From contig NZ_PEAX01000003.1 of NCBI RefSeq assembly GCF_002807685.1, forward strand, positions 186,001 through 250,000: DNA of 64,000 nucleotides, written 5' to 3'. Source of the DNA: Neoalteromonas flava. Its GTDB lineage: Bacteria > Pseudomonadota > Gammaproteobacteria > Enterobacterales > Alteromonadaceae. The notes beneath the pieces were generated by a model. The model saw only the letters and a list, made by a program, of their open reading frames with translations. It was not told the origin of the DNA and did not search any database. Numbering within the stretch: the first letter of the stretch is position 1; every line of letters begins with the position of its first letter. Positions 36,793 to 45,510 of the stretch are shown here, one piece after another. Made by a program: the position numbers and the translations under genes.

Positions 36793-37635
36793 ATGACAGT
36801 GGAATCAGAAAACGCCTTACTTAAAACGCTAGTTGATAAGATTAACAACGACACCCTTGTACTTCCAACCTTGCCTGCAATCGCAATGCGAGTGCGCGAA
36901 ACTGCGCAAGATCCTGACGTTAATCTGAATAAAATGGCCGATGTGATTGCTTTAGATCCGTCACTCAGTGCGCGCATCATTAAATTAGCCAACAGCGCTT
37001 TGTACGCCCGTAATGTAAAGGCTGAAACAGTATCGCAAGCCGTTAACCGTATCGGTTTGGTGCAGATCAAAAACAATGCGATGGCGCTTGCTATGGAACA
37101 GCTATTTCTTAGTACCCACCCTTTGATCAAACAATATTTGGATCAAGTGTGGGAGCGCACCGTTAATGTAGTCGCGCATGCGCTTGCTATTTTTGAAACG
37201 TATAAACGGCAAAAAGGCAAAATTTCTCTGGATGCAGATGTTATGACCTTGGCCTTGTTGTTACACAATATCGGAGTTCTGCCAATCTTAACTGAAGCAG
37301 AACGGTTGGGCTCCGCATCGGTTACTCCCACTTTTTTAAATCAGGCTATTCAAAAACTGTCTGGGCGAATTGGCGGTGAAATTACTCGTGAATGGGATTT
37401 TGATGAGGGCGTGGTGCAAGTTGCTGAACATTGGCGCAATCTCAAAGTACAAAATCCAGCCGTAAGCTATTTAGATTTTGTGCGCATAGGTGCTGTTGCG
37501 AGCGGATACTTAAAAAGCCGGAAAGACGCGATAGTTACAGATAGCGTTAACAAGCAAATTATCAATTCAATTGATGACGTTGAAAGTGAAGACTTCTTTT
37601 GCTTAGTTGAGGAAAAAAAGTCTTTGTTTACATAA
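36793..37635 (+). CDS. HDOD-domain signalling protein
   Basis: 280 residues consisting almost entirely of an HDOD domain (about 15-215). Hallmarks are LPTLPAIAMRVRETAQDP near the start, VIALDPSLSARIIKLANSA, and LVQIKNNAMALAM. The degenerate HD residues show LLLHNIGVLPIL where HD-type phosphodiesterases have a metal-binding HD, so no catalytic activity is expected. Such proteins act as signalling scaffolds in gammaproteobacteria. It appears to be a single gene with its own promoter in the 140 bases upstream. Confidence 0.88.
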   Translation: MTVESENALLKTLVDKINNDTLVLPTLPAIAMRVRETAQDPDVNLNKMADVIALDPSLSARIIKLANSALYARNVKAETVSQAVNRIGLVQIKNNAMALAMEQLFLSTHPLIKQYLDQVWERTVNVVAHALAIFETYKRQKGKISLDADVMTLALLLHNIGVLPILTEAERLGSASVTPTFLNQAIQKLSGRIGGEITREWDFDEGVVQVAEHWRNLKVQNPAVSYLDFVRIGAVASGYLKSRKDAIVTDSVNKQIINSIDDVESEDFFCLVEEKKSLFT

Positions 37636-37758
37636 CGCAAATGTTTCTAGCATCAAGAACCGTGGTTGTTAGGCTTTGCGTGTTGATTAAACATTCACTG
37701 ACCGTGTGAAAGTTGTTTAATACGACGGATTAATTGATATCTAGTTCCACCTTCGAGT

Positions 37759-38670
37759 TCATGACAGTGCTGAGAAGGCAAATAATAATAAACTGTTTAG
37801 CTCTTCTGACGGCACGGCGGTTTTCGCGCCACAAAGCAACTCAAACCGGTTTTCTAACCCTAATTGTGCTAGCTCTTTCGTTAGGTCTGTCTTTAGCCGT
37901 TCAATAACACGCTCTATACTGTCCTCATTCGTATTCGAGCATAACCCGACAAAACTGTATTTTTCATATCGCCCCACAACGTCAGAGCCGCGCATGGATT
38001 GACGAAATGTTGAACCAAAACGGGTCATTAGCTCCTGATAAAGCTTTTGTTCGTTATGTTCGTCGATGTGTCCAGCAATATGAAAAAACACGAGTGAAAC
38101 AGGAATATTATTCTGCTGAGCGTATCGCATGCTAATATTGCCTAATTCGAGGAAGGCTTCTTTAGTTGAGATACCTGTTTCAGAATCGATTGCCGGCGAT
38201 GTTGCGATGATTAATTCTTGTTCAACAAGCGTTGATAATTCGCGTAATATTTGTTGTTCATCAGTACTTAAATTTCGTGCTCTTTGGTCAATCAAGCATA
38301 GCGTACCTAACTTACTACCATTCGGGTGAATAAGCGGCTGACCTGCATAAAAACGAATATGAGGCTCCCCGGTAACTAGTGGGTTGTCTTCGAAACGATT
38401 ATCTTTTAGCGCATCGGGTACGATCAGGATTTGGTCTTGTTGTATGGCGTGGGTACAAAAAGAAATATCGCGAGGCGTTTCGTCGACATCTAATCCAACC
38501 CTAGACTTGAACCACTGACGGTTTTCATCGATCAGGCTAACAAGTACCGTAGGCATATCTAAAAGATTGCTCGCGAACTTAGTGATCCGATCGAACCGTT
38601 CTTCAGGCGGTATGTCCAAAACGCTGAGCGATTGCAACGTTTTGAGTCTTATGTTTTCTGTAAGTACCAT
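37759..38670 (-). CDS. GAF protein with degenerate GGDEF domain
   Basis: 303 residues. A GAF domain covers about 18-155, with LVSLIDENRQWFKSRVGLD, FCTHAI and FYAGQPLIHPNGSKLGTLC, characteristic of the GAF-GGDEF family. A C-terminal nucleotide-cyclase-like domain (about 160-303) begins with DSETGISTKEAFLE, but the GGDEF loop reads VVGRYEKYSF, so cyclase activity is probably lost. There is no membrane helix. It may be a cytoplasmic redox or small-ligand sensor that binds without making cyclic di-GMP. Convergent with the HDOD gene with about 120 bases between. Confidence 0.85.
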   Translation of the reverse strand: MVLTENIRLKTLQSLSVLDIPPEERFDRITKFASNLLDMPTVLVSLIDENRQWFKSRVGLDVDETPRDISFCTHAIQQDQILIVPDALKDNRFEDNPLVTGEPHIRFYAGQPLIHPNGSKLGTLCLIDQRARNLSTDEQQILRELSTLVEQELIIATSPAIDSETGISTKEAFLELGNISMRYAQQNNIPVSLVFFHIAGHIDEHNEQKLYQELMTRFGSTFRQSMRGSDVVGRYEKYSFVGLCSNTNEDSIERVIERLKTDLTKELAQLGLENRFELLCGAKTAVPSEELNSLLLFAFSALS

Positions 38671-38924
38671 GAAGCACCACCTGTAATTGCAAAGCTCATT
38701 CTACGTAGAATGTTTGTAATAATATCAACTTATACTGTTAGTGAGGCTTGAGAGTTCACTTCTTCATTTTTCGCGAAGTACAAAAATAGTACACAGATTA
38801 ATCACTTTCACTTGATATGACCTTGCTACCTATTTAGTATTTTCGATGTTGTATGCATTACAGCGAAACAATAATTAAAAAAAGCATTTTTCTTAGTCAA
38901 AAATGCAACTAAAGGAAGTGAAAA

Positions 38925-40109
38925 ATGAAAAAGTTAGTGAAGTCTCTTCTAATGACGACAGTGGCTGGCGCGATGAGCCTTGGCGTATCGGCAACTGAAA
39001 TTCTTGATGATATTGAAAATGCACCGAATCTAATTACAGTTGGTGCGCCGGACGATCCTTTGTACGCTAATGCGGGTGAGAATTTGCGCAATGGTGTTGG
39101 TTCCATATTTATCCAGTTCAGCAATGGTGGTGGCTTTATTTGCACTGCAAGCGCGATCAGTAAAACGCACATCCTAACTGCAGCTCACTGTGTTAGAAAT
39201 GCTGGTTCGACGCTATCGCGTTTGCGCTTTGTTTTGACTGCTGGACTTGATCAGCCAATGATTCTTGATGCAAAGTCATTTGCTGTACATCCATTTTACG
39301 ATATTTTAAATCCTTTCCTAGGCGCTTTCGCGCATGGTGATATCGCTGTGGTTGAACTTGCTCAGCCATTACCGGACGAAATTGAAACATATGAACTTTA
39401 CCGTACTCCTGATGAGTTCGGCTCGGAAACCCGTCACTATGGCCATGGCCGTTCAGGTAAGGGCAACAAAGGTGCAACAGGCGACGCCGATTTTTTCTAT
39501 GCTAGAACGGGTTTAAACCAGTATGAGCAGGTACTCGAACCATTCTTAGGAACAGGCATTGACGATCAGTTATTACATGACTTTGATAGTGGTGGTAGCA
39601 AGCATAATGCAATGGAATGGTGGTTCTCATCTGATTTCCGTTGCAATAAAGAAAACGAAAGCAACCCGGGTCAGGCTCGTGATGGTAAATGCTCATCTCA
39701 TAAAGATGGTAGTTACCCTGATTTCAAAGGTTATGGGGAATTTGAAACGGGTGTTGCGCCTGGCGATTCTGGTGGTCCAGGCTTCATCAATGGTAAAATT
39801 GCAGGTGTTCACTCGTTTGGATTTACGCATGGTTGCGACAATATAGCTAAGGGGACGGATTTTACCTGTGGACTAGATAGTTCATATGGTGAAATGTCAG
39901 GTGATACAAGGGTTTCTTACCATGCTGCTTGGGTTGACGCAGTGGTTGCAGGTGTTGTGTCATCGACTTCAATCCCTGAAGTTGCGGCGACTCAAGGAAA
40001 CGGCAACGCTCCAGCAGCAGACGTTGCAGAGCGTGTTGGTGAGCGGGCTAAGTTCTTTGTTGAGAATGTTGTCTCTGCGCACATGAAAGGTAAAGCTAAG
40101 GTTCAATAA
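38925..40109 (+). CDS. Exported trypsin-like serine protease
   Basis: 394 residues with a signal peptide (about 1-23, ending GVSA). The chymotrypsin-fold triad is clear: H88 in LTAAHCV, D139 in AHGDIAVVEL, and S282 in APGDSGGPGF. A Cys pair flanks the histidine (C73, C89). The middle holds an acidic, Gly-rich insert (about 170-270). The C-terminal 50 residues are a helical tail of low complexity. It is presumably secreted or periplasmic and degrades proteins; peptide preference cannot be told. A good ribosome-binding AAAGGAAG lies ahead of the ATG, and a strong terminator follows the stop. Confidence 0.9.
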   Translation: MKKLVKSLLMTTVAGAMSLGVSATEILDDIENAPNLITVGAPDDPLYANAGENLRNGVGSIFIQFSNGGGFICTASAISKTHILTAAHCVRNAGSTLSRLRFVLTAGLDQPMILDAKSFAVHPFYDILNPFLGAFAHGDIAVVELAQPLPDEIETYELYRTPDEFGSETRHYGHGRSGKGNKGATGDADFFYARTGLNQYEQVLEPFLGTGIDDQLLHDFDSGGSKHNAMEWWFSSDFRCNKENESNPGQARDGKCSSHKDGSYPDFKGYGEFETGVAPGDSGGPGFINGKIAGVHSFGFTHGCDNIAKGTDFTCGLDSSYGEMSGDTRVSYHAAWVDAVVAGVVSSTSIPEVAATQGNGNAPAADVAERVGERAKFFVENVVSAHMKGKAKVQ

Positions 40110-40437
40110 TACCTTCGTTTTATTGTTGATTAGATATATCCGACAAAGCCGATGGTTTCTCGCCATCGGCTTTTTTGTTCACTACCTGATTGGGAGATAT
40201 TCTGAATGTTTAAAAATACATTGCTTGATGCACAACATTAGCTAATGTTTGTTGGAATGAGAGAAGCTTGTTCTTTTCTGGTGTTAAGTTAGCGGAGAGC
40301 TTTAATCATTGAATTTCAATGTTAATACGCTATAGTCGTACTTAGTAAAACCTGTACTTTTGGACAGGCGAACTTGGTTTAATAAGTTCTGTATTCTGTT
40401 AGTGCACATCAATGGTGATGAGCTAAAAGGAGAATTT
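40110..40437. other. Intergenic region with terminator and likely promoter
   Basis: About 330 bases. The first 70 bases hold the terminator of the protease gene. The rest, AT-rich, must carry the promoter of the small peptide gene; a plausible -10 TATAGT is at 40331, with no strong -35. AAAAGGAGAA at 40425-40434 is a very strong ribosome-binding site for that gene. Confidence 0.5.
40145..40176 (+). terminator. Rho-independent terminator of the protease gene
   Basis: Stem AAAGCCGATGG (40145-40155) with CCATCGGCTTT (40163-40173), 7-base loop, followed by a T run to 40176. Eleven perfect pairs, 35 bases after the protease stop. Confidence 0.93.
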
Positions 40438-40635
40438 ATGAAAACCAATAAACTTATGTTCGTTGCTGCGTTAGTTGTGGTCGCAGGTGTTTCTCACGCT
40501 GTTGTTACTCAACCTCAGCCTATTGTCGTCAAGGAATCAAAGGAGTTTGTGGACGTTTGTAAGCTGTTCCCGGAGACGTGCAGTGAAGAATCAGATGGCA
40601 TGGGGAATGGCGGAGGAAACGAACCACCTATGTAA
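40438..40635 (+). CDS. Small exported peptide of unknown function
   Basis: 65 residues from the ATG at 40438, which has an excellent AAAAGGAG box; a longer frame from 40360 has none. The first 21 residues are a signal peptide (VAALVVVAGVSHA). The mature peptide of about 44 residues has one cysteine pair (C-x6-C in VCKLFPETCS), an acidic stretch, and a glycine-rich tail (GMGNGGGNEPPM). It lies 3 bases ahead of a small membrane protein gene. I do not recognise the family. It could be a secreted or periplasmic partner of the membrane protein. Confidence 0.65.
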   Translation: MKTNKLMFVAALVVVAGVSHAVVTQPQPIVVKESKEFVDVCKLFPETCSEESDGMGNGGGNEPPM

Positions 40636-40638
40636 CGT

Positions 40639-41139
40639 GTGGATATATTCGTTGTAAGAGATTTCATTCAGCAGTTTGGGCTGTACTTGCAGGTTATGGC
40701 ATGTTTGGCCTACATCCTTAATTTCCGACGCGCAGATACATTTGTTTATCTGTGCGTTGGTATTCTGTTACTTACCCCAGCCCATTACGTGTACGAGCAG
40801 TATCTTTTAGAGTTAGCAATACTCCCAGAAAATCAGGCGTTCGTGCGCAATGCTTGGTACATTGGCTTCGCGATTACTGATATCGCTTTCGTGGCAATAG
40901 TGGTATTACTGGCGCGCAAAGCTCAATTGAAGTTTGATTTTGCGTCCAAAGTATTGGCCTACAGTTTTGTTAGTCTCGCGTTTATCCAGTTATTTCGTTA
41001 CGTTGACAGGATCGTTTTGGAAACCGACATGTTAGGTTGGTTTTATCGAACCTCTGTGCCGACGATCAATAGCGGTGTCACTCTACTAATTGTGGTTTTT
41101 ACTTTAGGTATGATCGCGGCTGATGGTAGGCGTGATTAA
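40639..41139 (+). CDS. Small multi-pass membrane protein of unknown function
   Basis: 166 residues, about five hydrophobic helices (near 13-29, 36-53, 72-91, 104-120, 136-157), so an inner-membrane protein. It starts at GTG 3 bases after the small peptide gene; the only Shine-Dalgarno-like GGAGG nearby is 24 bases upstream inside that gene, so translation may depend on coupling. Conserved-looking polar residues inside helices (Y, R, D) are few; no enzyme motif is visible. No family is recognised. It is followed by cca after 27 bases. Confidence 0.65.
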   Translation: MDIFVVRDFIQQFGLYLQVMACLAYILNFRRADTFVYLCVGILLLTPAHYVYEQYLLELAILPENQAFVRNAWYIGFAITDIAFVAIVVLLARKAQLKFDFASKVLAYSFVSLAFIQLFRYVDRIVLETDMLGWFYRTSVPTINSGVTLLIVVFTLGMIAADGRRD

Positions 41140-41166
41140 ACCTTTAATAGTTCGGGCATTTGCCTA

Positions 41167-42417
41167 ATGTCTGCCTCTACTTTCTCAATTCCTGCAGAAT
41201 TAAACGGTCACGTCTATTTGGTTGGTGGCGCGGTTAGAGACAAATTACTCGGGCGTAAACCAAAAGATAATGATTATGTCGTAGTGGGTAAAACACCCGA
41301 GCAAATGGAGGCGTTGGGCTTTATCGCTGTGGGGGCTGATTTCCCCGTTTTTTTGCATCCGCAAACTAAGCAGGAGTTCGCTTTGGCGCGTACAGAGCGA
41401 AAGCAAGGCAGGGGATATAAAGGATTTATAGTCGATGCCAATGCAAATGTTACTTTGGAGCAGGACCTTGCGCGTCGAGATCTGACAATCAACGCAATGG
41501 CAATGACCTTAGATGGAGTATTAATCGACCCCTTTGGTGGAAGTAACGACCTACAGCAAAAGCTTTTACGCCATACTACATTGGCATTTGTCGAAGATCC
41601 GGTACGTGTATTACGCATTGCCAGATTTTACGCGCGTTTCGGTGATGATTGGACAATTCATGGGTCAACGCAAAACCTCATAGCTAACATGCAACAAAGT
41701 GGTGAACTGGAGTTTTTGGTTGCTGAGCGTGTTTGGGCAGAGACTGAAAAAGCCTTATCAGAGCCTCATCCACACTTATATTTCTATGCATTGAAGGGGC
41801 TGGGGATTTTTCCTGAAATTGAAGCTATGCAGGGTGTTGAACAGCCCGCGGAATATCATCCTGAGGGAGATGTGTTAACTCACACCATGTTGGCTCTTAC
41901 TCGAGCCGCTGAGTTGGAGTGCGATACACAAACGCGGTTTGCCGTTTTGATGCATGATTTTGGCAAGTCGGTATGCTTTGAGCGCAATGGAGATTTACAC
42001 GGTCATGAGGCAGCAGGATTGGAGCCGATAAAAGCATTTTGCCAGCGCTGGCGCGTACCCAATAAATTTCGAGAGTTAGCTTGCTTAACCAGCCAATGGC
42101 ATACCCATTGCCATAGGATTACTCAACTTAAACCACAAACCCTGTATAAGTTTTTGATCCTAGGGATGGATGCTGTGCGACAGCCATTAAGATTTGAACA
42201 GTTTTTAATGGCTTGCCAATGTGATGCTCAAGGACGAGGACCAAGTGCGCGTACCAAACCATACCAACAGGCAGAATTTGCACGACAATTAGTTCAGCAT
42301 TTGGCGCAATTTGACCACGCTAATGCTGCAAAAAAGGCTATCGCGGCAGGATTAGAAGGTGCGCGCATTGGCGAGTCTGTGCGCCGTGATGAACTTGAAT
42401 ATTTAAAGACTTTTTAG
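41167..42417 (+). CDS. cca: Multifunctional CCA-adding tRNA nucleotidyltransferase
   Basis: 416 residues. The class II nucleotidyltransferase core is at the start: LVGGAVRDKLLGR, DNDYVVV, and RRDLTINAMA, followed by a long helical body. An HD domain (about 225-330, H231 and the LMHDFGK motif) marks the phosphohydrolase form found in gammaproteobacteria. It adds or repairs the CCA end of tRNAs. The 3' end overlaps the convergent TPR gene by 15 bases. Confidence 0.95.
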   Translation: MSASTFSIPAELNGHVYLVGGAVRDKLLGRKPKDNDYVVVGKTPEQMEALGFIAVGADFPVFLHPQTKQEFALARTERKQGRGYKGFIVDANANVTLEQDLARRDLTINAMAMTLDGVLIDPFGGSNDLQQKLLRHTTLAFVEDPVRVLRIARFYARFGDDWTIHGSTQNLIANMQQSGELEFLVAERVWAETEKALSEPHPHLYFYALKGLGIFPEIEAMQGVEQPAEYHPEGDVLTHTMLALTRAAELECDTQTRFAVLMHDFGKSVCFERNGDLHGHEAAGLEPIKAFCQRWRVPNKFRELACLTSQWHTHCHRITQLKPQTLYKFLILGMDAVRQPLRFEQFLMACQCDAQGRGPSARTKPYQQAEFARQLVQHLAQFDHANAAKKAIAAGLEGARIGESVRRDELEYLKTF

Positions 42418-43602
42418 CTTTTCATTTGCACTGTCCGCTCTTGCATTGCACGTTTCAAGAGCTCCTTCTTCATGCAACGATAGATGCGACGTATAGAGCT
42501 TGCTAAGCAGCTGCCATTGTTCCTGAAGTACGTAATGATGCATTGATGAGTTGGGCGAGCCGCCACTGTCTATCCATCTTAAAACCGCGCATTTTTGCAT
42601 TTCTTGGCGCTTATCATTCGCCGCGGCTATAGCTTGGATAGACCAATTCCAGGTACTTTCTGGATAAATTTGCGCAACAAAACGAGAGTTTTCGATCGCC
42701 TTTTTCCATTGTTTCTCTTGTAAATATATCAGACCTATATTTTCTAACGCTGATGCTAGCTCAACGTCATTAATTGATAGATTTACCGCTTTTTCAAAGT
42801 CACGACGGGCATGTTCAACCTCTCCCATGCGCAATAATACTAGACCTCGACGCCGATACACGGTGGGATAACGCTCTCCAATTGCAATCGCTGATTTATA
42901 GTCAGCCAAGGCCTTGTATAGGTTACTTTCCACATCGGTAAGCCTTACCCAAGTCAGGCCTCTGTCGACCAACACGCCATAGCGGATGCTATCATCAGCC
43001 GTGGCGACTAAATCAGTAAAAACTTCTATGGCTTGCTCAAATTGCTTACTGTCGAGCATAACCCGGCCTAATCCCCATTTAGCGAGCGCTTTGGTTGCTG
43101 GGAATTGAGAGGCCTTGTCAAACTCTCGTTTGGCAACAGTAAAATCCTTTTCGTCGAGAAAGTGAATGCCCTGCAAAAGGTGTGAAGAGCCGCTATCTGA
43201 ATGGTCCTCAAGTGAGGTCTGCATCACGCGCAATTCTTCACTGTTAAGCGGCGCCTTTTGCAGATACTTCTCAGCTACATACAATGCCTTGTCTAAAGAA
43301 CTGCTATTTAGTGCAAGTGCTTCAAACGATTGCTTAAATTGACTCATGTCATTAAACGATGCTTGCGTGCGCAGTTTGAAAGACTCACTTTCAGACTGTA
43401 ATTGCTCTGTTTGCTCTCTCAACTCCTGCATTTCTGCACGTAGTGCTTTAAGTTCTTCACGATTGGTTGAATACTCAAGTGCTGCGTAGTAGAACGCGGT
43501 CGCGATTGCTAACACAATTAGCAACGCAGCGGTGAATGTGAGTTTTGCTTTGCGTCGACTTTCCTCTAAGTGAGCAACTGCTGCTTCGATGTCCTTGTGC
43601 AT
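42403..43602 (-). CDS. Membrane-anchored TPR protein
   Basis: 399 residues: a short N-terminal cytoplasmic part, one membrane helix (about 21-43), a coiled coil (about 48-78), and several TPR-like repeats (about 115-335) with segments such as ALAKWGLGRVMLDSKQFEQ and GLIYLQEKQWKKAIENS. It likely has its TPR part outside the inner membrane, in the periplasm, as a scaffold. It directly abuts the upstream small membrane protein gene. The end overlaps cca by 15 bases. The function is not known. Confidence 0.75.
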   Translation of the reverse strand: MHKDIEAAVAHLEESRRKAKLTFTAALLIVLAIATAFYYAALEYSTNREELKALRAEMQELREQTEQLQSESESFKLRTQASFNDMSQFKQSFEALALNSSSLDKALYVAEKYLQKAPLNSEELRVMQTSLEDHSDSGSSHLLQGIHFLDEKDFTVAKREFDKASQFPATKALAKWGLGRVMLDSKQFEQAIEVFTDLVATADDSIRYGVLVDRGLTWVRLTDVESNLYKALADYKSAIAIGERYPTVYRRRGLVLLRMGEVEHARRDFEKAVNLSINDVELASALENIGLIYLQEKQWKKAIENSRFVAQIYPESTWNWSIQAIAAANDKRQEMQKCAVLRWIDSGGSPNSSMHHYVLQEQWQLLSKLYTSHLSLHEEGALETCNARADSANEKLKSL

Positions 43603-44022
43603 TTATTCAGCTCCTTTAGCTGCTTTGACTATGTTTGTGGTTTTGTCACAGAACTGCAGAAAAGTCTTAATTGCGTCTCCACCGCAGGAAACCTCAGAAA
43701 TACTCTGTAGAAATACTTGTTTGTCATCTACGACAATCGAGCAAATAGTGAGCTTCGAAACACATTTCTCTGATGTATTTACCACCAGAAAAATAAAAAT
43801 TACGCCGATAAGCATCAACCCGAACAGTACGACGAAGAACCACGGTTCAATCTTGTCTTTGGGGAAAAGATAAAAGGCAGATATCGCAACACCGATCATT
43901 AGGGTGATGATCAACCCGACTAAGAAACGTCGGTTTTTAAGGTTCATATTAATAATGTCTAACTTTACCTGCTCATAGCGTTTAGCAATTGTTTCCGCAT
44001 CCCAGTGCTGGATGTTGCTCAT
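43603..44022 (-). CDS. Small membrane protein of unknown function
   Basis: 139 residues with two membrane helices (about 33-53, 62-82) and a C-terminal soluble part with four cysteines (in CVSKLTIC, VSCGG and FC). An N-terminal charged helix (DAETIAKRYEQVKLDI) is in front. Its stop codon lies directly before the next ATG, with zero gap, so it is coupled to the TPR protein gene. The two probably work together at the membrane. No family is recognised. Confidence 0.65.
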   Translation of the reverse strand: MSNIQHWDAETIAKRYEQVKLDIINMNLKNRRFLVGLIITLMIGVAISAFYLFPKDKIEPWFFVVLFGLMLIGVIFIFLVVNTSEKCVSKLTICSIVVDDKQVFLQSISEVSCGGDAIKTFLQFCDKTTNIVKAAKGAE

Positions 44023-44474
44023 CAGTCACCTCCATTTCAATCTTGAAAACTGTGATAACGCCTATCCGCCCTTATAATATAGATTAAATATTGTTCAATG
44101 TTTGCTTTTTTTCCTCTTTGCAGATGTGTTTTGGCATATTCGAATGGAGATAAAAATCACAAATAAAACTTACCGGCTAAAAGGTTTTAAAATTGACCTA
44201 TTTTATATTCTATTTTAAACGTCAAAAAATGACGCGCTTAATCGTTATAGATTTCATTGCTTGGTTTATACTAACGTTTCTAATATCACGGTCTGTATTT
44301 ATAAAATAAGGCTGTTGTGGGTGTTTCGAATTCTTTTGTTAATGTATTGTGAATTTGCGCTATCACAGTTATATTAATCTTCTTAACTCTTCTTAAATAT
44401 TTAAGTTGATGCACTTCGGTTATGCTACTAACCATTAGCCAATTAAAGTAGAGGGCGTTGTCATTAAAGGAAAA
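44023..44474. other. Intergenic region upstream of the LacI gene
   Basis: About 450 AT-rich bases between divergent genes. Palindromic sites include CTTAAATATTTAAG (44392-44405, perfect 14-mer) and CGTCA-aaaaa-TGACG (44220-44234). Two partial matches to the LacI-type operator seen at 47552-47565 occur: TTAAACGT at 44215-44222 and AACGTTT at 44273-44279. These could serve autoregulation; the evidence is only sequence likeness. Confidence 0.45.
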
Positions 44475-45497
44475 ATGAATCTCAAACAGGTTGCTAATGC
44501 ACTAGGCGTATCTACAGCAACAATCTCTAATGCCTTTAATCGGCCAGATCAATTATCAGCGAAATTGCGCGAGCGCATTTTAACGGAATCGGCCAAATTG
44601 GGATATCACGGACCTAACCTCGCTGCACGAACGTTGCGTCGTGGCGAGTCAGATGTGATCGGTGTCATGTTGTCTGATTCCTTAAGCTATAGTCTATCTG
44701 ACCCGGTAGCGAGTCAGTTATTGCAGGGTATCGCTGACGTCTTGGTGGAAAAAAACAAGCACATGTTGTTGTTGTCCAGTCATGTCGATAATTCTGAACA
44801 ACGCGGCGCAGAATCATTGCCAGATGGTTTTATTCTATATGGCACAATTAACGATGAGACTTACGAGCGGATATTGCGTACCGGAAAACCTCTTGTAGTA
44901 GTGGATTTCGACGGTGGCACATCTGCCTCGGTCAACATTGATAATCAACAAGGCGCCTACCAAATAGCGAATCTTGCGATTGGTACTAATGACGAAGTTG
45001 CGATCCTCGGACTGAGGTTGATCGATTCCAATCGCGTGTGTCGCTTGACTCAGGATGATATTGAAATTGAGTATAAAGAAATATCCAGAGATCGGTTGGC
45101 AGGTTTTTTTAAGGCCGCTAAAGAAGTAGGTCAGAATATTCCTGCTGATGCAATTTGGAATATTCCTCTTAATACTCCATCTAACGCAGAAATCGCGGCA
45201 CGAGAAGCATTAACCAGAACCCCGCGACCGAGTGTCCTTCTTTGTATGAGTGATGTAATAGCATTATCTGCAATTAGAGTTGCCAAAGGGCTTGGGTTGC
45301 GCGTACCCGAAGACGTTTCGATAACCGGCTTCGACGGGATCCCGGAAGCAGAGCGTTCAACCCCCGCGCTGTCTACCGTATGTCAGCAAAGTATTGAAAA
45401 GGGCAAGTTGGCAGCGACGATGCTGCTGTCGGGTGAGAACAAACAAGTGGTATTCGCCACTCGCGTGGTGGAGCGCGACTCAATTCGATCGCGCTGA
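44475..45497 (+). CDS. LacI-family transcriptional regulator
   Basis: 340 residues: an N-terminal helix-turn-helix (LKQVANALGVSTATISNAFN), hinge helix (about 50-57, AARTLRRG), and a periplasmic-binding-protein-like ligand domain (about 60-335) ending in FDGIPEAERSTPALSTVCQ. Its neighbours are amylosucrase and fructokinase, so a regulator of sucrose metabolism is the natural inference, with sucrose or fructose as inducer. A candidate operator for it lies between the two enzyme genes. It is convergent with the amylosucrase gene, only 13 bases apart. Confidence 0.88.
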   Translation: MNLKQVANALGVSTATISNAFNRPDQLSAKLRERILTESAKLGYHGPNLAARTLRRGESDVIGVMLSDSLSYSLSDPVASQLLQGIADVLVEKNKHMLLLSSHVDNSEQRGAESLPDGFILYGTINDETYERILRTGKPLVVVDFDGGTSASVNIDNQQGAYQIANLAIGTNDEVAILGLRLIDSNRVCRLTQDDIEIEYKEISRDRLAGFFKAAKEVGQNIPADAIWNIPLNTPSNAEIAAREALTRTPRPSVLLCMSDVIALSAIRVAKGLGLRVPEDVSITGFDGIPEAERSTPALSTVCQQSIEKGKLAATMLLSGENKQVVFATRVVERDSIRSR

Positions 45498-45510
45498 ACG
45501 ATTACCTTGC

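Noticed and set aside
40360-40437. Longer start for the small peptide gene
   Set aside because: The ATG at 40438 has an excellent ribosome-binding site and starts a clean signal peptide; the longer form would hide it.
40438-40635. Small peptide as a class II bacteriocin
   Set aside because: It has a Sec-type signal rather than a double-glycine leader and no dedicated exporter next to it; evidence is too thin to call an antimicrobial.
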